Of a DNA stretch of 5,111 nucleotides, positions 1-5,111 are shown one piece after another. Source of the DNA: Gammaproteobacteria bacterium. Lineage in GTDB: Bacteria > Gemmatimonadota > Gemmatimonadetes > Longimicrobiales > Gaopeijiaceae. The stretch is taken from contig JAHEKL010000202.1 of the NCBI GenBank assembly GCA_024638345.1, forward strand, positions 1 through 5,111, read 5' to 3'. The translations under genes and the position numbers were made by a program. A model generated the notes under the pieces. That model saw only the letters and a list, made by a program, of their open reading frames with translations, did no database searches and was not told the DNA's origin. The stretch's first letter is position 1. Each line of letters begins with the position of its first letter.

Positions 1-1
1 C

Positions 2-955
2 GTATGCAAGAAGCAACTCGAGCAGTTCTTCGACCGAGGGGGGAATTTTCTCGATACGGCCAATCTCTACACCGACGGCCAGAGCGAGGAGATTCTGGGT
101 CGCCTCCTGCAGGGGCGGAGGGACGAGGTCGTGCTCGCGACCAAGTACACGTTCAGCAAGCGTCCCGGCGATCCCAACGCGGGCGGCAACGCACGCAAGA
201 ACATGATGGAGTCGATCGATGCCAGCCTTCGGCGTTTGAAGACCGACTACGTCGACCTCTACTGGGTCCACGCCTGGGACAGGATCACTCCAATCGACGA
301 GGTCATGCGGGGGTTGGACGACCTGGTGCGCTCTGGGAGGGTCCACCACGTGGGTGTCTCCGACTTCCCGGCCTGGAAGGCCTCGGAAGCAAACACGCTG
401 GCCGACCTACGCGGATGGTCCCCGTTCATCGCACTGCAGGTGGAATACAGCCTCGCACAGCGCGACGTCGAGCGGGAGCTGGTTCCCATGGCTCGAGACC
501 TGAGGCTGGGTGTCACACCGTGGTCGCCTCTCGCGGGCGGCCTCCTCACAGGCAAATACTCGAGAAAGGATCTGGAGTCGAGAGCGGAGCTGAAACCGGG
601 AGAAAGGCCCCAAAACCGGCACCAGATGGTCAGCTCCCGACTGACCGAGCGAAGGCTGGACATCGCGGAGGCCACGGAGGAGGTGGCTGCACAGACGGGG
701 TGCTCCCCCGCGCAGGTCGCTCTGCGGTGGGTCATGGACCGCCCCGGCGTCACGAGCACGATCTTGGGTGCGCGCACCACGGAGCAGCTGGAAGACAACC
801 TCGGGAGTCTCGACATCGAGCTCGACCCGGAGCACGTCGCCCGTCTCGACGAGGTCAGTCGGATCGAGCTGGGGTTCCCTCACGACATGGTGAGAAGCCC
901 CCGTATTCTGCAGTTCCTCTATGGTGATGCAGAGGTCGAGCCCTATCGACCGTGA
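2..955 (+). CDS. Aldo/keto reductase, 5'-truncated by window edge
   Basis: NAD(P)H-dependent oxidoreductase of the aldo/keto reductase superfamily, a (beta/alpha)8 barrel that reduces aldehydes and ketones in the cytoplasm; the physiological substrate cannot be told. The open frame is already running at position 2 and gives 317 visible residues. The classical catalytic tetrad is complete in visible numbering: Asp18 and Tyr23 (in DTANLY), Lys48 (in LATKYTF) and His90 (in YWVHAWD). Near the C-terminus 'ILGARTTEQLEDNLG' is the conserved segment that binds the 2'-phosphate/adenine side of NADP. In this family the tetrad Asp usually sits near residue 50-55, so about 35 N-terminal residues are missing. 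A GTG at 131 is internal: starting there would remove Asp18, Tyr23 and the first strands. The frame ends at a TGA at 953-955, 60 bp before the convergent peptidase stop. Superfamily assignment is firm; substrate and subfamily are not. Confidence 0.95.
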   Translation, partial: VCKKQLEQFFDRGGNFLDTANLYTDGQSEEILGRLLQGRRDEVVLATKYTFSKRPGDPNAGGNARKNMMESIDASLRRLKTDYVDLYWVHAWDRITPIDEVMRGLDDLVRSGRVHHVGVSDFPAWKASEANTLADLRGWSPFIALQVEYSLAQRDVERELVPMARDLRLGVTPWSPLAGGLLTGKYSRKDLESRAELKPGERPQNRHQMVSSRLTERRLDIAEATEEVAAQTGCSPAQVALRWVMDRPGVTSTILGARTTEQLEDNLGSLDIELDPEHVARLDEVSRIELGFPHDMVRSPRILQFLYGDAEVEPYRP

Positions 956-967
956 GCTGGCGGAGCG

Positions 968-1005
968 CAGGCCGGCTCGATGCGTCGCTCACGTCCCGGC
1001 CGTGC
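968..1005. terminator. Possible stem-loop between convergent genes
   Basis: The 60-bp gap between the two convergent stop codons contains a perfect 6-bp inverted repeat, GGCCGG at 970-975 and CCGGCC at 996-1001, with a 20-nt loop. It can be lengthened by GCA/TGC pairing across a one-base bulge. Neither side has a T-tract, so it lacks half of a classical intrinsic terminator. A role in ending transcription of the reductase, the peptidase or both is inferred only from its place between convergent genes. GC-rich DNA produces such repeats by chance fairly often. Confidence 0.3.
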
Positions 1006-1015
1006 GTGGATCGGG

Positions 1016-2848
1016 CTAGTCGACGCGCTCGAACAGAAGCCAGCCGTCCGGATCGAGTCTCAGCTCCGTCGGTCGCGATGGGAGGGGCATGATCTGGGTC
1101 CACTGACGTCCGTCGACCCAGTCGGCGACGCGGTGGACACCGCCCTCCATCAGGAACTCGAACTCGAGGGGCATGCGGTATGTGGGCCAGAGCGAGTCCT
1201 GCTCTTGGGTCAGCGTCACTCGCGCCTGCCTGAGCTCGTCATCCCATGCCCAGTCGAGACGCAAGACGGGGTGACCGGGACGCAGCACCCACTGTTGGAA
1301 GAACCAGTCGAGAGGCTGACCGTAGACCTCCTCCATCACGCGCTGGAAGTCCGCCGTGACGACCGCTCCGCCGGCATGCCTCTGGTAGTAGCGGCGAATC
1401 CCGTCGAAGAATGCGCGCTCCCCTACGACGTCCCGCAGCATGTGAAGGACGAGTGCGCCCTTCTCATAGGAGTTCTCGTTCAGTAGCCCGAGGAGATTGG
1501 AGACGCCCTCGTCCACCACCGGCCGATCCTTCACGTTCGACGCCAGATACTCGGCTTTCAGATCCTCGATACGGGTTCGAAATTCGGCGTCGCTCTGCGT
1601 CTGCGCCCAGAACAGCGGCCCGAAGTAGCTGGCGAAGCCCTCCGACAGCCAAAGGTGTCTGAAATCGGCCGGTGTGACCGAATCGCCGAACCACTGGTGG
1701 ACGATCTCGTGCGCCACGGTCGACTCGATGTTCAACCCACGAGCGATGGCGTTCTCGGAGTAGAAGATCGCCGAGGCGTTCTCCATCCCGCCGAACAGGG
1801 TCGAAGACTGAACATTCGCCAGCTTCTCGAACGGGAACGGTCCGAAGAGGTCGACGTAAAGGTCGATCATCTCGGTGGTTCGCGAGAAGACGCTCGCCGC
1901 ATGGGCCGTATCGGGCGGAAAGACCCAGGATGTGACTTGGACGCACCTGTCTTCACGTGGAGAGGCGGGCGCCTGCTCGCAGGCCGCAAGCCCGTTTTCC
2001 AGCACCTCCATCTCTCCGACTCCCACGACCATCAGATAGGTGGGAATGGGAACCCGACTCTCCCATCGCCAGGTGAGCAGACCCGAAACCCCTCCCGTAC
2101 GAGTCGAGTCCACCGGCGCGGGTGATCCCACCTGCACGCCGTTCGCGATCACCCGCCGGCCCTCCGGAGCGTGAACCGTGAAGCTCACCGTTGCCTTGTC
2201 GGCCGGATGATCGTTCGATGGGAACCAGGCGCGCGCTCGGTTGGGCCAGTTGTCGGCAAAGGCGGTCGGGGCTCCGTGCACATTCGCGCGAAGGATCAGG
2301 CCATCGTCCGGGATTCCCCTGGCCATGACCTCGACCTGAAGGGTGTCGAAGACACCGGGACGTCCAGGCGTCTCGATCTGCAGAAGCCCCGACTCGTGCC
2401 GAAACTCGAGGACCTGCCCGCGCGCGGTCACGAGCTCCGTGGCTAGACCGGAGAAGTCGAGGGTCAGCGAATGTGGACCGGCTCGCTCCCGCAGGTACCG
2501 GATGGTCGTTCGACTCGAGATCCGATCGTTCTCGGGCGGAACGACGAGTTCCACGTCGTAATGGACGACATCCAGATCCTGCGCGTACCGATCGGGCCCG
2601 GGCACCTGACCGATCTCTATCGGCGGCGGATCGAGCAGCTCGGCGCCGGGCAGAATCGGCGGGGGCGAGATCGAGTCCCACTGGAATACGACCGGCGGTG
2701 GGTCGCTGAACCAGCCGAAGGGATTGAGGAGGAACGAGCCGGTGCAGCCGACGAGGAGCGTCAGAACCGCTCCGCTCGCGACGAGCCTGACTGCGGCTCT
2801 CGGTGGAACCCTCCGATTCCTGTCGTCGCGTCCTCTCGTCTCGCCCAT
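1016..2848 (-). CDS. M1-family zinc aminopeptidase, lipoprotein
   Basis: Zinc metallopeptidase of family M1 (aminopeptidase N/gluzincin type), which removes N-terminal residues from peptides. The 610-residue product has a basic n-region and hydrophobic stretch ending in a lipobox (LLVGC, Cys35), so it should be lipid-anchored; Thr at +2 rather than Asp suggests outer-membrane sorting by the E. coli rule. A proline-rich linker follows (about residues 45-80). Then come an N-terminal beta domain and the catalytic domain: GGMEN exopeptidase motif (353-357), HEIVH (His380, Glu381, His384), third zinc ligand Glu403 at the exact M1 spacing (HExxH-18-E), and the catalytic Tyr461 in NSYEKG. It ends about 150 residues after that Tyr, so it lacks the large helical C-terminal domain of PepN/ERAP enzymes. 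I chose ATG 2848 because it places the lipobox at residue 35. The frame stays open to 3112, but that extension would bury the signal and overlap the next gene. No clear Shine-Dalgarno precedes this ATG. Confidence 0.93.
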   Translation of the reverse strand: MGETRGRDDRNRRVPPRAAVRLVASGAVLTLLVGCTGSFLLNPFGWFSDPPPVVFQWDSISPPPILPGAELLDPPPIEIGQVPGPDRYAQDLDVVHYDVELVVPPENDRISSRTTIRYLRERAGPHSLTLDFSGLATELVTARGQVLEFRHESGLLQIETPGRPGVFDTLQVEVMARGIPDDGLILRANVHGAPTAFADNWPNRARAWFPSNDHPADKATVSFTVHAPEGRRVIANGVQVGSPAPVDSTRTGGVSGLLTWRWESRVPIPTYLMVVGVGEMEVLENGLAACEQAPASPREDRCVQVTSWVFPPDTAHAASVFSRTTEMIDLYVDLFGPFPFEKLANVQSSTLFGGMENASAIFYSENAIARGLNIESTVAHEIVHQWFGDSVTPADFRHLWLSEGFASYFGPLFWAQTQSDAEFRTRIEDLKAEYLASNVKDRPVVDEGVSNLLGLLNENSYEKGALVLHMLRDVVGERAFFDGIRRYYQRHAGGAVVTADFQRVMEEVYGQPLDWFFQQWVLRPGHPVLRLDWAWDDELRQARVTLTQEQDSLWPTYRMPLEFEFLMEGGVHRVADWVDGRQWTQIMPLPSRPTELRLDPDGWLLFERVD

Positions 2849-2914
2849 TTCGGCGGAGAAGATATGAGCATCACCAGGGACTGCGCGAGGGCGAGAGTGG
2901 CGGGCCCGAAGCGT

Positions 2915-2936
2915 CACTCCAATACTGTCCGGAGTG
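2915..2936. repeat. 6-bp inverted repeat with 10-bp spacer, candidate operator
   Basis: CACTCC (2915-2920) is repeated in inverse as GGAGTG (2931-2936), arms perfect, around the relatively AT-rich spacer AATACTGTCC. The half-site centres are 16 bp apart, about one and a half helical turns. It lies in the gap shared by the divergent peptidase and epoxide hydrolase genes. I do not recognise the sequence as the site of a known regulator family, and no regulator gene is present in the window. Confidence 0.3.
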
Positions 2937-2950
2937 GGCGAGCCACGGAG

Positions 2951-2957
2951 AAAGGAG
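2951..2957 (+). promoter_or_regulatory. Ribosome binding site deciding the epoxide hydrolase start
   Basis: AAAGGAG lies 6 nt before GTG 2964 and is a good Shine-Dalgarno match at good spacing. The upstream in-frame GTG at 2934 has only a GGAG that abuts and overlaps the start codon itself, with no spacer. This favours 2964, which also places the twin-arginine-like motif right at the N-terminus, as expected for a signal peptide. Confidence 0.7.
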
Positions 2958-2963
2958 CTTGCA

Positions 2964-4310
2964 GTGGCGATAACGCGGCGAAGGGCCCTGAAATCCCTAT
3001 GGCGACGAGCGATGAGTCTGGGGGCGGCAGGGGCTGGGCTGAGGCTCGGGGCCGGTCTGGGGCCCGCGAAGCTTTTCTCGAGCGCACGCCCCCGAGAGGG
3101 CAATCCAGCCACCGGACCTGTTGCCGAGCCCGGTCGGCCGCTTCGTCAGGCTCTCCGGGAAAGCCTCCAGCGAGACCTCGAGCCTTTCGTGATAGACTTC
3201 CCGGTCTCGGCGATCCAGGACCTTCACGAGCGCATCGACCGCGTTCGCTGGCCGGAGATGCCTTTCGACACAGGCTGGTCTGCAGGCACCGACGATTCGG
3301 TGCTCCGCGAGCTCGTGAGCTATTGGCGCGATGGATACGACTGGTTCGGGGTTCAAGAGTCCTTGAACGAGCGGACTCACTTGCGCGGACCGATCGAAGG
3401 AGAGCTGATTCACTGCGTGAGGTACGAGCGAGCGGGCTCCGAGACTTCCGACCCCGGCTTCCCTCTCCTACTTCTCCACGGCTGGCCCAGCACGTTCCAC
3501 GAGTTCAATCGGGCCGCGCCTCTCGTCGCTTCGGGCGCAGGTGGAGGCCCGGCGTTCGAGGCCATTGTGCCCTCGCTGCCGGGGTACGGTTTTTCCGATC
3601 CTCCGTCCGCGCTCGGGATGAGTCCCACCCGAATCGCGCGGCGCCTTCATGCCCTGATGATCGAGCTGGGCCACGAGCGATATGGGGTCCAGGGTGGGGA
3701 CTGGGGAGGGATCATCGCTACACAGATGGCACGACTGCACCCAGACGCGCTCGTCGGGCTTCACCTCAACTTCGTCGCGTTTGCGCCGCCCCCGCCGGAG
3801 GGGGAAGAGCCGTCGAGTGAGGAGATGGCCTACCGGGAGGCGCGGGCGCGATTCCAGCGAGACCAGACCGGATACTCCGGGATTCAGGGAACTCGTCCGC
3901 AAACGCTCATCTACGCCCAGCAGGACTCACCCGTGGGTTGGCTGGCCTGGATGCTCGAGAAGTATTGGGCGTGGAGCGACCACGGAGACGACCTCTGGGA
4001 CACGTTCTCCCGGGATGACATCCTAACCAACGCCATGTTGTACTGGCTCCCGGGGCGGATCCTCTCCGCAGCGCGACTATACTACGAGAGTCGAAATCCG
4101 GTGGCGGGTGACACCGTCGGGGGGGCGGTGTCGGTGCCGACCGGATATGCTCGATTCCCGGCGGAGCCGTGGGCTCCGCCTCGAGAGGTCGTCGAGCGAA
4201 CATACAACTTGGTTCACTACTCCGAGCCGCCGAGGGGAGGGCATTTCCCAGCCCTCGAGCAACCAGCGCTCTGGGCCGAAGAGGTGGTCGGGTTCTTCGG
4301 ATCGATCTGA
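2964..4310 (+). CDS. Epoxide hydrolase, EHN/alpha-beta hydrolase type, Tat-like signal
   Basis: Alpha/beta-hydrolase epoxide hydrolase related to microsomal epoxide hydrolase, which opens epoxides to vicinal diols through a covalent ester; natural substrate unknown. The 448-residue product starts with TRRRALK (4-10), which fits the Tat pattern S/T-R-R-x-x-L-K. A Gly/Ala/Leu-rich stretch (16-35) follows, broken by Arg27. The EHN lid/meander domain begins near residue 74 (EPFVIDFP) and runs to about 165. The hydrolase core then shows the oxyanion HGWP (172-175), nucleophile Asp246 in GGDWGG, lid tyrosines Tyr304 (GYSGIQGTRPQT) and Tyr373 (RLYYE), charge-relay Glu401 (FPAE) and His427 (RGGHFPALEQP). 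The order and local context match human mEH Asp226/Tyr299/Tyr374/Glu404/His431, so the active site looks intact. The start is GTG 2964, chosen for its AAAGGAG. ATG 3012 would remove the signal, leaving a cytoplasmic enzyme. It is divergent from the peptidase and convergent with the small lipoprotein. Confidence 0.93.
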   Translation: MAITRRRALKSLWRRAMSLGAAGAGLRLGAGLGPAKLFSSARPREGNPATGPVAEPGRPLRQALRESLQRDLEPFVIDFPVSAIQDLHERIDRVRWPEMPFDTGWSAGTDDSVLRELVSYWRDGYDWFGVQESLNERTHLRGPIEGELIHCVRYERAGSETSDPGFPLLLLHGWPSTFHEFNRAAPLVASGAGGGPAFEAIVPSLPGYGFSDPPSALGMSPTRIARRLHALMIELGHERYGVQGGDWGGIIATQMARLHPDALVGLHLNFVAFAPPPPEGEEPSSEEMAYREARARFQRDQTGYSGIQGTRPQTLIYAQQDSPVGWLAWMLEKYWAWSDHGDDLWDTFSRDDILTNAMLYWLPGRILSAARLYYESRNPVAGDTVGGAVSVPTGYARFPAEPWAPPREVVERTYNLVHYSEPPRGGHFPALEQPALWAEEVVGFFGSI

Positions 4311-4319
4311 GATCGATCC
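4299..4319. terminator. 9-bp perfect hairpin with the TGA stop codon as its loop
   Basis: GGATCGATC (4299-4307) and GATCGATCC (4311-4319) are exact reverse complements, and the three bases between them are the TGA stop of the epoxide hydrolase. The left arm therefore encodes the last residues (GSI). The hairpin is symmetrical and works on either strand, as wanted between convergent genes. No T-run follows on either strand. A terminator or 3'-end stabiliser is the simplest reading; this is inference from structure and location. Confidence 0.45.
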
Positions 4320-4365
4320 CTCAGCGCCGGCGCTTCGCGGCGACCCGAACCCGGGCGTCGGTGAG
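4320..4365. other. GC-rich gap between convergent genes with further small inverted repeats
   Basis: The rest of the 55-bp gap between the hydrolase and lipoprotein stops holds the palindrome GCGCCGGCGC (4324-4333). CGCCG (4325-4329) can also pair with CGGCG (4338-4342). These could serve as 3' structure for the minus-strand lipoprotein transcript, but no T-tract is present and the base composition makes such matches common. Confidence 0.25.
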
Positions 4366-4809
4366 CTACCGGCGGGTCCTCACCCGAATGACGCCGGCCA
4401 TGTAGCCCGTGCCGTAGAGGGTCGTGGCATCGCGGGCATTGATGTACTCGATTCGCTCGATTTCCGGGGAGCGGATCTGCCGAAGTGAATCGATCTCGCC
4501 AAATCGCATGTCGTCTACGAAGACGACGGCGTAGATGGCCCCATCTCCCCCGTCGCCCGCCGCCGCCACGCTACCGAACGTTCCGGTCACACGCGTGCGG
4601 ACCCAGCGCGGTCTGAGCTGCTGGATGATCTGATACGCATCGCCGTCGGGCAGCGACGCGATCTCCTCTCGGCTGATCTCGTCGGGAGACCCACCGCCGC
4701 TGGACGGCGGCGCGAACTGACCAGGGGCTCCGCATCCCGCGAAAGCGAACGAGAGGGCGAAGAAAAGGCCCAGTCGGGCACCGGAGCGCCGCGGAAATGA
4801 CCAGGTCAT
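4366..4809 (-). CDS. Small lipoprotein with TonB-receptor plug-like domain
   Basis: Predicted lipoprotein of 147 residues. A signal peptide (SFPRRSGARLGLFFALSFAF) ends at AGC with Cys26 as lipidation site; Phe at -3 makes the lipobox slightly unusual. A Gly/Ser/Pro linker (27-42) follows, then 'EIASLPDGDAYQIIQQLRPRW' (48-69). The C-terminal half has VVFVDDMRFG (95-104), EIERIEYINARDATTLYG (116-133) and GVIRVRT (139-145). This resembles the TonB-dependent receptor plug pattern 'VDG...IESIEVLKDASATALYG...GVILITT', but no barrel follows: the gene stops 2 residues later. Products with this architecture are, from memory, typical of Gemmatimonadota; function unknown. I chose ATG 4809 because GGAG lies 6 nt upstream of it; the in-frame ATG at 4821 would add MENT and has no Shine-Dalgarno. 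It is convergent with the epoxide hydrolase and divergent from the secreted protein at 5014. A peptidoglycan- or receptor-associated role is possible but not shown. Confidence 0.85.
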   Translation of the reverse strand: MTWSFPRRSGARLGLFFALSFAFAGCGAPGQFAPPSSGGGSPDEISREEIASLPDGDAYQIIQQLRPRWVRTRVTGTFGSVAAAGDGGDGAIYAVVFVDDMRFGEIDSLRQIRSPEIERIEYINARDATTLYGTGYMAGVIRVRTRR

Positions 4810-5013
4810 GGTGTTCTCCATTAGGATTGATTGGGTGTTTGAATAATGACCCGGCGAAGGAGTTCGCGCACCTGCCGCTCCGGTCGGCAGTACAGTGGGT
4901 CCGGTTGCGGCACGAGCGAGGTCGTCGAGGAAACCTTCGTCGGGTCACACCCGTACTGGTCTGAGTCCGTGCGACCCGCGCGTCGACGCGTCCCCCCAGG
5001 AATTCCTGCCTCC
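4810..5013. promoter_or_regulatory. Divergent intergenic region with AT-rich island and inverted repeats
   Basis: This 204-bp gap lies between two divergent envelope genes. Positions 4819-4848 are clearly more AT-rich than the rest of the window and lie just upstream of the lipoprotein start, so its core promoter is probably here; no -35/-10 pair is convincing. The remainder is GC-rich and holds four inverted repeats: CTGCCG/CGGCAG (4872-4890, 7-nt loop), CGGGT/ACCCG (4941-4953, 3-nt loop), and perfect 12-bp palindromes at 4979-4990 and 4997-5008. I found no small gene with a supporting ribosome site in the gap. Confidence 0.4.
4979..5008. repeat. Two adjacent perfect 12-bp palindromes
   Basis: CGCGTCGACGCG (4979-4990) and CAGGAATTCCTG (4997-5008) are each perfectly self-complementary and are separated by 6 bp. 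The second ends 5 nt before the ATG at 5014 and contains AGGA, the only Shine-Dalgarno-like bases there, inside one arm. They could be protein-binding sites or, in RNA, a small structure around the ribosome site. The two differ in sequence, so they are not copies of one operator. Confidence 0.35.
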
Positions 5014-5111
5014 ATGATTGCGCGACGAACCCTCTCGCTCGCACCCGCGGCAGCGGCCCTCCTGCTGGCTCTGCTCCTCCCTGCGGCGGTCCAGGGTCAA
5101 GACCCGGACAG
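5014..5111 (+). CDS. Start of a Sec-exported protein, 3'-truncated by window edge
   Basis: ATG 5014 opens a frame that is still open at the window end (32 full codons). The visible protein is almost only a signal peptide: a short basic n-region (MIARRT), a hydrophobic core rich in Ala and Leu (residues 7-25), and a likely signal peptidase I site VQG|QD after Gly28. No Cys follows the core, so it is not a lipoprotein. The mature start QDPD gives no family clue. AGGA at 4998-5001 is 12 nt from the ATG, a weak and distant ribosome site. Its divergent neighbour is the plug-like lipoprotein, so an outer-membrane or periplasmic protein such as a TonB-dependent receptor would fit, but nothing visible shows that. 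Confidence 0.7.
   Translation, partial: MIARRTLSLAPAAAALLLALLLPAAVQGQDPD

Larger units (their letters stand above)
2849..2963. promoter_or_regulatory. Divergent intergenic region, peptidase/epoxide hydrolase
   Basis: These 115 bp separate two divergent start codons, so they must hold promoters for both genes unless these lie inside coding sequence. On the minus strand, TATCTT at 2864-2859 matches 4 of 6 bases of a -10 box and ends 10 nt before the peptidase ATG. That would give a very short leader and would fit the missing Shine-Dalgarno there, but no convincing -35 was found. On the plus strand I see no strong sigma-70 promoter. An inverted repeat (CACTCC at 2915-2920, GGAGTG at 2931-2936) lies between the two starts and could be an operator. 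All of this is inference from position and short matches. Confidence 0.35.

Noticed and set aside
4..927. Plus-strand open frame of 307 residues over the aldo/keto reductase
   Set aside because: Out-of-frame shadow; the overlapping frame from position 2 carries the full AKR tetrad and NADP segment, and this one is low-complexity Arg/Gly-rich.
1953..2681. Minus-strand open frame of 242 residues inside the peptidase gene
   Set aside because: Shifted frame of the peptidase, Arg/Ser/Gly-rich, no recognisable motif. The peptidase frame itself is unbroken, so this is not a frameshift remnant.
2934..2966. Upstream GTG 2934 as the epoxide hydrolase start
   Set aside because: Its only GGAG abuts and overlaps the GTG with no spacer, and it would add charged residues (MGEPRRKELA) before the Tat-like motif; GTG 2964 has AAAGGAG at 6 nt.
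2849..3112. Upstream extension of the peptidase frame on the minus strand (88 extra residues)
   Set aside because: It would put the lipoprotein signal at about residue 110, has Arg/Pro-rich composition without domain features, and would overlap the epoxide hydrolase start on the other strand.
2471..3820. Long plus-strand open frame (449 residues) spanning the peptidase 5' end and half of the epoxide hydrolase
   Set aside because: Arg/Ser/Pro-rich shadow typical of GC-rich DNA; it runs across two well-supported genes in other frames and shows no motif.
4571..5044. Minus-strand open frame of 157 residues covering the divergent gap and part of the lipoprotein gene
   Set aside because: Overlaps the lipoprotein coding region in another frame and crosses the 5014 start; Arg-rich composition without motifs or ribosome site.
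1..5111. Defence island, mobile element, CRISPR array, tRNA or rRNA
   Set aside because: No transposase, integrase, nuclease, reverse transcriptase, repeat-spacer pattern or RNA-gene signature was seen on either strand; the genes are ordinary single-copy envelope and metabolic types.

Overview
This is a GC-rich bacterial chromosomal window with four recognisable genes and the first codons of a fifth. The best taxonomic guess is Gemmatimonadota or a similar high-GC soil or marine Gram-negative. The guess rests on the GC-rich coding sequence, two lipoproteins that imply an outer membrane, and a small 'YVDD...IERIEYINARDATTLYG' lipoprotein that I associate from memory with that phylum. No rRNA or marker gene confirms it.

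Layout, left to right. (1) Positions 2-955 (+) hold the 3' part of an aldo/keto reductase; its first ~35 codons lie outside the window. (2) Positions 1016-2848 (-) hold an M1-family zinc aminopeptidase made as a lipoprotein, convergent with the reductase. (3) Positions 2964-4310 (+) hold an EHN-type epoxide hydrolase with a Tat-like signal, divergent from the peptidase across a 115-bp gap. (4) Positions 4366-4809 (-) hold a small lipoprotein whose C-terminal half resembles the plug domain of TonB-dependent receptors, convergent with the hydrolase. (5) Positions 5014-5111 (+) hold the start of a Sec-exported protein cut by the window edge, divergent from (4) across a 204-bp gap rich in palindromes.

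Strands alternate gene by gene (+ - + - +), so no two neighbours form an operon. The only possible co-regulation is across the two divergent gaps. The common theme is the cell envelope: four of the five products carry an apparent export or lipoprotein signal (the reductase N-terminus is missing). The content reads as general envelope and detoxification metabolism (peptide breakdown, epoxide and carbonyl handling), not a defence island or biosynthetic cluster. There is no sign of mobile elements, CRISPR, tRNA or rRNA.

I do not see a clearly new multi-gene system. The points most worth a second look are the stand-alone plug-like lipoprotein, the export signal on an epoxide hydrolase, the hairpin whose loop is the hydrolase stop codon, and two adjacent perfect 12-bp palindromes just before the last start codon.
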